Shown: piece after piece, positions 4,761 through 7,045 of the stretch
Position numbering within the stretch: the stretch's first letter is position 1
How the letters are laid out: each line of letters starts with the position of its first letter
From: Saprospiraceae bacterium
GTDB taxonomy: Bacteria; Bacteroidota; Bacteroidia; Chitinophagales; Saprospiraceae
Assembly: GCA_027031185.1 (NCBI GenBank)
Contig: JALVEF010000491.1
Span: forward strand, 1 to 7,045
Reading direction: 5' to 3'
Length of the DNA: 7,045 nt
Made by a program: the position numbers and the translations under genes
The notes under the pieces: generated by a model
Database searches by the model: none
What the model was told of the DNA's origin: nothing
Seen by the model: the letters and a program-made list of their open reading frames with translations, nothing else

Positions 4761-6461
4761 ATGAAGGCGATAATCTGGCTTTTTGTGTGTGTATTTTTTG
4801 TGACAGGTTGTCGCCGCGAGGCGGCGACGAAGATTTATGTACATGTGCCTGTCAAGTCGTTGACGGTGGCGCATGGCGGGGTATCGTGTGCCAATCCTTA
4901 TGCGGCGGAGGCCGGCCTGTCCGTGTTGGAGGCGGGTGGCAATGCGGTGGATGCGGCGGTGGCGACGCAGTTTGCGCTGGCAGTGACCTTTCCGCTGGGG
5001 GGCAATATCGGTGGGGGCGGATTTATGGTCTTGCGGACGGCGGATGGAGAAGTGGCGGCACTGGATTTCCGGGAGACGGCGCCGGCGGCTGCTTCGCGCG
5101 ATATGTATCTGGATGCCCAAGGGCAGGTGATAGACAGTTTGAGCCGTTTCGGCGGCCTGGCGAGTGGGGTGCCGGGTTCGGTAGCGGGTATGGCGGCAGC
5201 GCATGCGCGCTACGGGCGACTGCCGTGGGCCAAGCTGCTGACACCGGCGATCAAGCTGGCGGAAGAGGGCTTTCCGATCAGCGCCTGGGAAGCGGGGCGC
5301 CTCAACAAATACAAGGCGGATTTCCAAAAATTCAATCCCGGCCCGATTCCTTTTGTGAAGGCGGCCCGGTGGCGTGCCGGCGATACGTTGCGCCAGCGGG
5401 GGCTGGCGCAAACGCTTCGCCGGATTGCAGAGATGGGACGGGATGCCTTTTACAAGGGGCCGGTCGCCACAGCTATTGTGAAGGCGGTAAAGCGCACGGG
5501 CGGCATCATGACGGAGGAGGATCTGGCGGGCTATGAGGCCAAATGGCGGACGCCGATCACGGGCTATTATCGAGATTATCGCATCATCACCATGCCGCCA
5601 CCCTCGTCGGGGGGCATCGCGCTGATGCAATTGCTGGAGATGGTAGAACCATACCGCCCGGATACGATGGGCTTTCACTCGGCGGCGGCGATACACCTGA
5701 TGGCGGAAGCGGAAAAGCGGGTCTATGCAGACCGCTCCGAATACCTGGGAGACGCTGACTTCTATCCGGTGCCCGTGGCGGCCTTGTTGGACTCTGCGTA
5801 TATCCATTCGCGGATGCCGGCACTGCCGGAGCGTGCAACGCCGGCGGATTCCATCGGGCCGGGCCACTTGCCCCGGCATGAGTCCGAACAGACGACGCAT
5901 TATAGCGTGGTGGACAGCGCCGGGAATGCAGTGGCGGTCACCACTACCATCAACTCGGCTTATGGTTCAAAGGTCTTCGTCGAAGATGCCGGCTTCTTTA
6001 TGAACAACGAAATGGACGATTTCAGTGCCAAGCCGGGCGTGCCGAATCAGTTTGGGCTGATTGGCAAGGAAGCCAACGCCATCGCGCCGGGCAAGCGGAT
6101 GCTCAGCTCGATGACGCCTACCATCGTCGAAAGAGACGGCCAATGGTGGATGGTGGTCGGCAGCCCGGGCGGCTCAACGATCATCACCACGGTCTTCCAG
6201 ACAATCCTCAACGCTACAGTCTTCCACAAAAGTCCCGATGAAGCGGTGGCGGCGGCGCGCTTCCACCACCAATGGCGACCGGATACGATCTTCCTGGAAA
6301 AAGGGGGATTTGCGCCGGAAGTGCTGGACAGTTTGCGTGCTCGCGGACATCATATCGTCGAACGGGGCGGCATCGGCGCCGTGGACGCCATCTTCCGCAC
6401 CGACCGCGGCATCCGCCTGGTGGCTGACCCGAGATGGGACGATGGCGTTGCAGGACAATGA
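4761..6461 (+). CDS. ggt: Gamma-glutamyltranspeptidase, lipoprotein form
   Basis: 566 residues from the ATG at 4761. It cleaves or transfers the gamma-glutamyl group of glutathione and related compounds. An N-terminal lipoprotein signal (MKAIIWLFVCVFFVTGC) ends in lipobox VTGC with acylated Cys17, so it is membrane-anchored outside the cytoplasm. The large subunit runs to residue 377 and includes R104 in LDFRETAP, equivalent to E. coli Arg114, which binds the substrate carboxylate. Autocleavage should occur before T378 in TTHYSVVD, giving the nucleophilic threonine and a small subunit of 189 residues, near the E. coli size. Further active-site segments: NNEMDDFSAKPG, MLSSMTPT (S449-S450) and SPGGS (G470-G471). 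A lid loop is present (PGVPNQFGLIG), with F431 where E. coli has Tyr444. A GTG at 4731 would add ten residues before the signal peptide and is not preferred. Single-gene unit, divergent from the serine hydrolase. Confidence 0.96.
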   Translation: MKAIIWLFVCVFFVTGCRREAATKIYVHVPVKSLTVAHGGVSCANPYAAEAGLSVLEAGGNAVDAAVATQFALAVTFPLGGNIGGGGFMVLRTADGEVAALDFRETAPAAASRDMYLDAQGQVIDSLSRFGGLASGVPGSVAGMAAAHARYGRLPWAKLLTPAIKLAEEGFPISAWEAGRLNKYKADFQKFNPGPIPFVKAARWRAGDTLRQRGLAQTLRRIAEMGRDAFYKGPVATAIVKAVKRTGGIMTEEDLAGYEAKWRTPITGYYRDYRIITMPPPSSGGIALMQLLEMVEPYRPDTMGFHSAAAIHLMAEAEKRVYADRSEYLGDADFYPVPVAALLDSAYIHSRMPALPERATPADSIGPGHLPRHESEQTTHYSVVDSAGNAVAVTTTINSAYGSKVFVEDAGFFMNNEMDDFSAKPGVPNQFGLIGKEANAIAPGKRMLSSMTPTIVERDGQWWMVVGSPGGSTIITTVFQTILNATVFHKSPDEAVAAARFHHQWRPDTIFLEKGGFAPEVLDSLRARGHHIVERGGIGAVDAIFRTDRGIRLVADPRWDDGVAGQ

Positions 6462-6481
6462 TGTTCAATTAAAAATAGTTT

Positions 6482-6589
6482 GCCCCGCACTTACTTGCTT
6501 TGCTTGATTTTGGCTTTGGTCCTTCCGCACAGGCTTTTGCAAGATGAGCGCTATATCACTCCGCTTTGGTGGGCAAGTAAGTGCGGGAC
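6482..6589. mobile_element. MITE-like 108-bp element, copy 2
   Basis: Same family and orientation as 1374-1480. The left end GCCCCGCACTTACTTGC (6482-6498) differs at one base from the perfect complement of the right end GCAAGTAAGTGCGGGAC (6573-6589). The first roughly 45 bases are nearly identical between copies; the middle (about 6530-6570) differs. TTTG precedes both copies, so the true left edge may be a few bases earlier. It begins 20 bases after the ggt stop codon and may act as a structured 3' end. No T-run follows it as in a classic intrinsic terminator. Confidence 0.75.
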
Positions 6590-6606
6590 GTTGAAGCGCT
6601 GACACG

Positions 6607-6666
6607 GTTGAATGCTTCGCGTTGAATACGCCCCTTTCGGGGCGTGTTGAATGCTTTCGCGTTGAA
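6607..6666. repeat. Direct repeats GTTGAATGCTTCGCGTTGAA flanking a hairpin
   Basis: The first copy is at 6607-6626; the second, 6646-6666, has one extra T. Between them sits a perfect hairpin (6628-6645): ACGCCCC, loop TTTC, GGGGCGT. The hexamer GTTGAA occurs at 6590, 6607, 6621, 6646 and 6661. The hairpin is strong but has no T-run, so a Rho-independent terminator for ggt is only possible, not shown. Confidence 0.65.
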
Positions 6667-6721
6667 ATGGCTTGCGCGTACCCGTGATACTACCATGTAT
6701 TCTCTAAGCGATTTGTTTTGG

Positions 6722-6763
6722 GATTTAGGATTTCAGATTTAGGATTTCAGATTTGAGATTTAA
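6722..6763 (+). repeat. 14-bp tandem repeat, about three units
   Basis: GATTTAGGATTTCA occurs twice head to tail (6722-6735, 6736-6749), followed by a degenerate unit GATTTGAGATTTAA (6750-6763). Each unit is itself built of GATTT half-units. It is a simple AT-rich tandem repeat, prone to slippage. Confidence 0.8.
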
Positions 6764-6851
6764 GAATGAATCGCGTGGAGGCGTCGCCGTGCTGACTTCT
6801 ATATTCGCTCAGCGACCGAGACTGACGAAGCGCCCACTTCTAAAATCTTCA

Positions 6852-7020
6852 GTAGCTGTTTAGGTGCTCCTGTTTTTAGGGATAAAATAGGCATTTTCGT
6901 GGATGTCGAAGGTAAAATTTTCGATGTGTAGTGTAGCACCGCTACATGAGAAAATTTTTACCAAAGACAGGCGCGAAAAGGCCATTTTAGCGCAAAAACA
7001 AGGGGTGCTTAAACAGTTAC
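6852..7020. repeat. 169-bp foldback (imperfect full-length palindrome)
   Basis: The left arm starts GTAGCTGTTTAGGTGCTCCT; the right arm, read on the minus strand from 7020, starts GTAACTGTTTAAGCACCCCT. Further paired blocks are TAAAAT near 6883 with ATTTTA near 6984, GCATTTTCG with CGAAAAGGC, and GGTAAAATTTTCGA (6911-6924) with AGAAAATTTTTACC (6949-6962). The tip is TGTAGTG-TAGCAC-CGCTACA (6927-6946), centred at 6936.5, the midpoint of the whole element. No ORF is present. It is the best-preserved copy of the GTAACTGTTTAGG family and probably a non-autonomous palindromic mobile element. Confidence 0.75.
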
Positions 7021-7045
7021 AAGGCAAAAACAGGGGCAAAAAGGC

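Larger units (their letters stand above)
6462..7045. other. 584-bp repeat-rich region with no supported gene
   Basis: No open frame here has the length or composition of a gene. The region holds, in order, an inverted-end element (6482-6589), GTTGAA repeats around a hairpin (6590-6666), a 14-bp tandem repeat (6722-6763) and a 169-bp foldback (6852-7020). I see nothing definable in 6667-6721 or 6764-6851. The last 25 bases repeat a CAAAAACAGGGG string close to one in the foldback (6993-7005), so another repeat or a gene leader may begin at the edge. Confidence 0.7.

Noticed and set aside
4734..5900. 388-codon minus-strand open frame opposite ggt
   Set aside because: It is an Arg/His-rich translation typical of the reverse strand of a GC-rich gene, and ggt is certain.
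6722..6763. Tandem 14-mers as a CRISPR array
   Set aside because: Units are contiguous with no spacers, and no cas gene is present.
6852..7020. Foldback as an integron attC site
   Set aside because: The ends do not fit the attC core words (GTTRRRY and its partner), and no integrase or gene cassette is seen.

Overview
The window reads as chromosomal DNA of a Bacteroidota bacterium, possibly a Saprospiria-like lineage (that finer placement is a guess). The signs are start codons preceded by A-rich DNA rather than Shine-Dalgarno sequences, promoter candidates of the TAnnTTTG type, and a secreted serine hydrolase belonging to the Bacteroidota GH3/beta-lactamase fusion group. Coding DNA is fairly GC-rich and the gaps between genes are AT-rich and full of repeats.

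Layout. Minus strand, right to left: a secreted class C beta-lactamase-like serine hydrolase (4650-2875), then a cystathionine gamma-synthase-family PLP enzyme (2803-1511), probably co-transcribed; a small TerB-like protein (1232-750); and the N-terminal part of an MBL-fold sulfur enzyme of the persulfide dioxygenase/rhodanese-fusion type (513 to the left edge). Plus strand: one gene, a lipoprotein gamma-glutamyltranspeptidase (4761-6461), divergent from the serine hydrolase across a 110-bp promoter region. The last 584 bases hold no gene that I can support.

Non-coding DNA. At least three repeat families fill the gaps: (a) a 107/108-bp element with 17-bp inverted ends, in two copies just after the stop codons of the PLP enzyme and ggt genes; (b) a family whose ends resemble GTAACTGTTTAGGCACC, seen as a 169-bp foldback (6852-7020), a collapsed 53-bp form (542-594) and a diverged relic (1258-1373); (c) paired 23-bp palindromic units with a 30-bp period (668-720). 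A perfect TGTGA-N6-TCACA site lies about 42 bp upstream of the start inferred for the MBL gene.

How the genes may fit together. Gamma-glutamyltranspeptidase opens glutathione, gamma-synthase/lyase-family PLP enzymes handle sulfur amino acids, and ETHE1-like MBL proteins oxidise persulfides, so a loose thiol-metabolism theme is possible. They are not one operon and the link is inference. I found no defence system, CRISPR array, tRNA, rRNA or intact transposase. The most noteworthy items are the small repeat families and the serine hydrolase that seems to have lost its GH3 catalytic domain.
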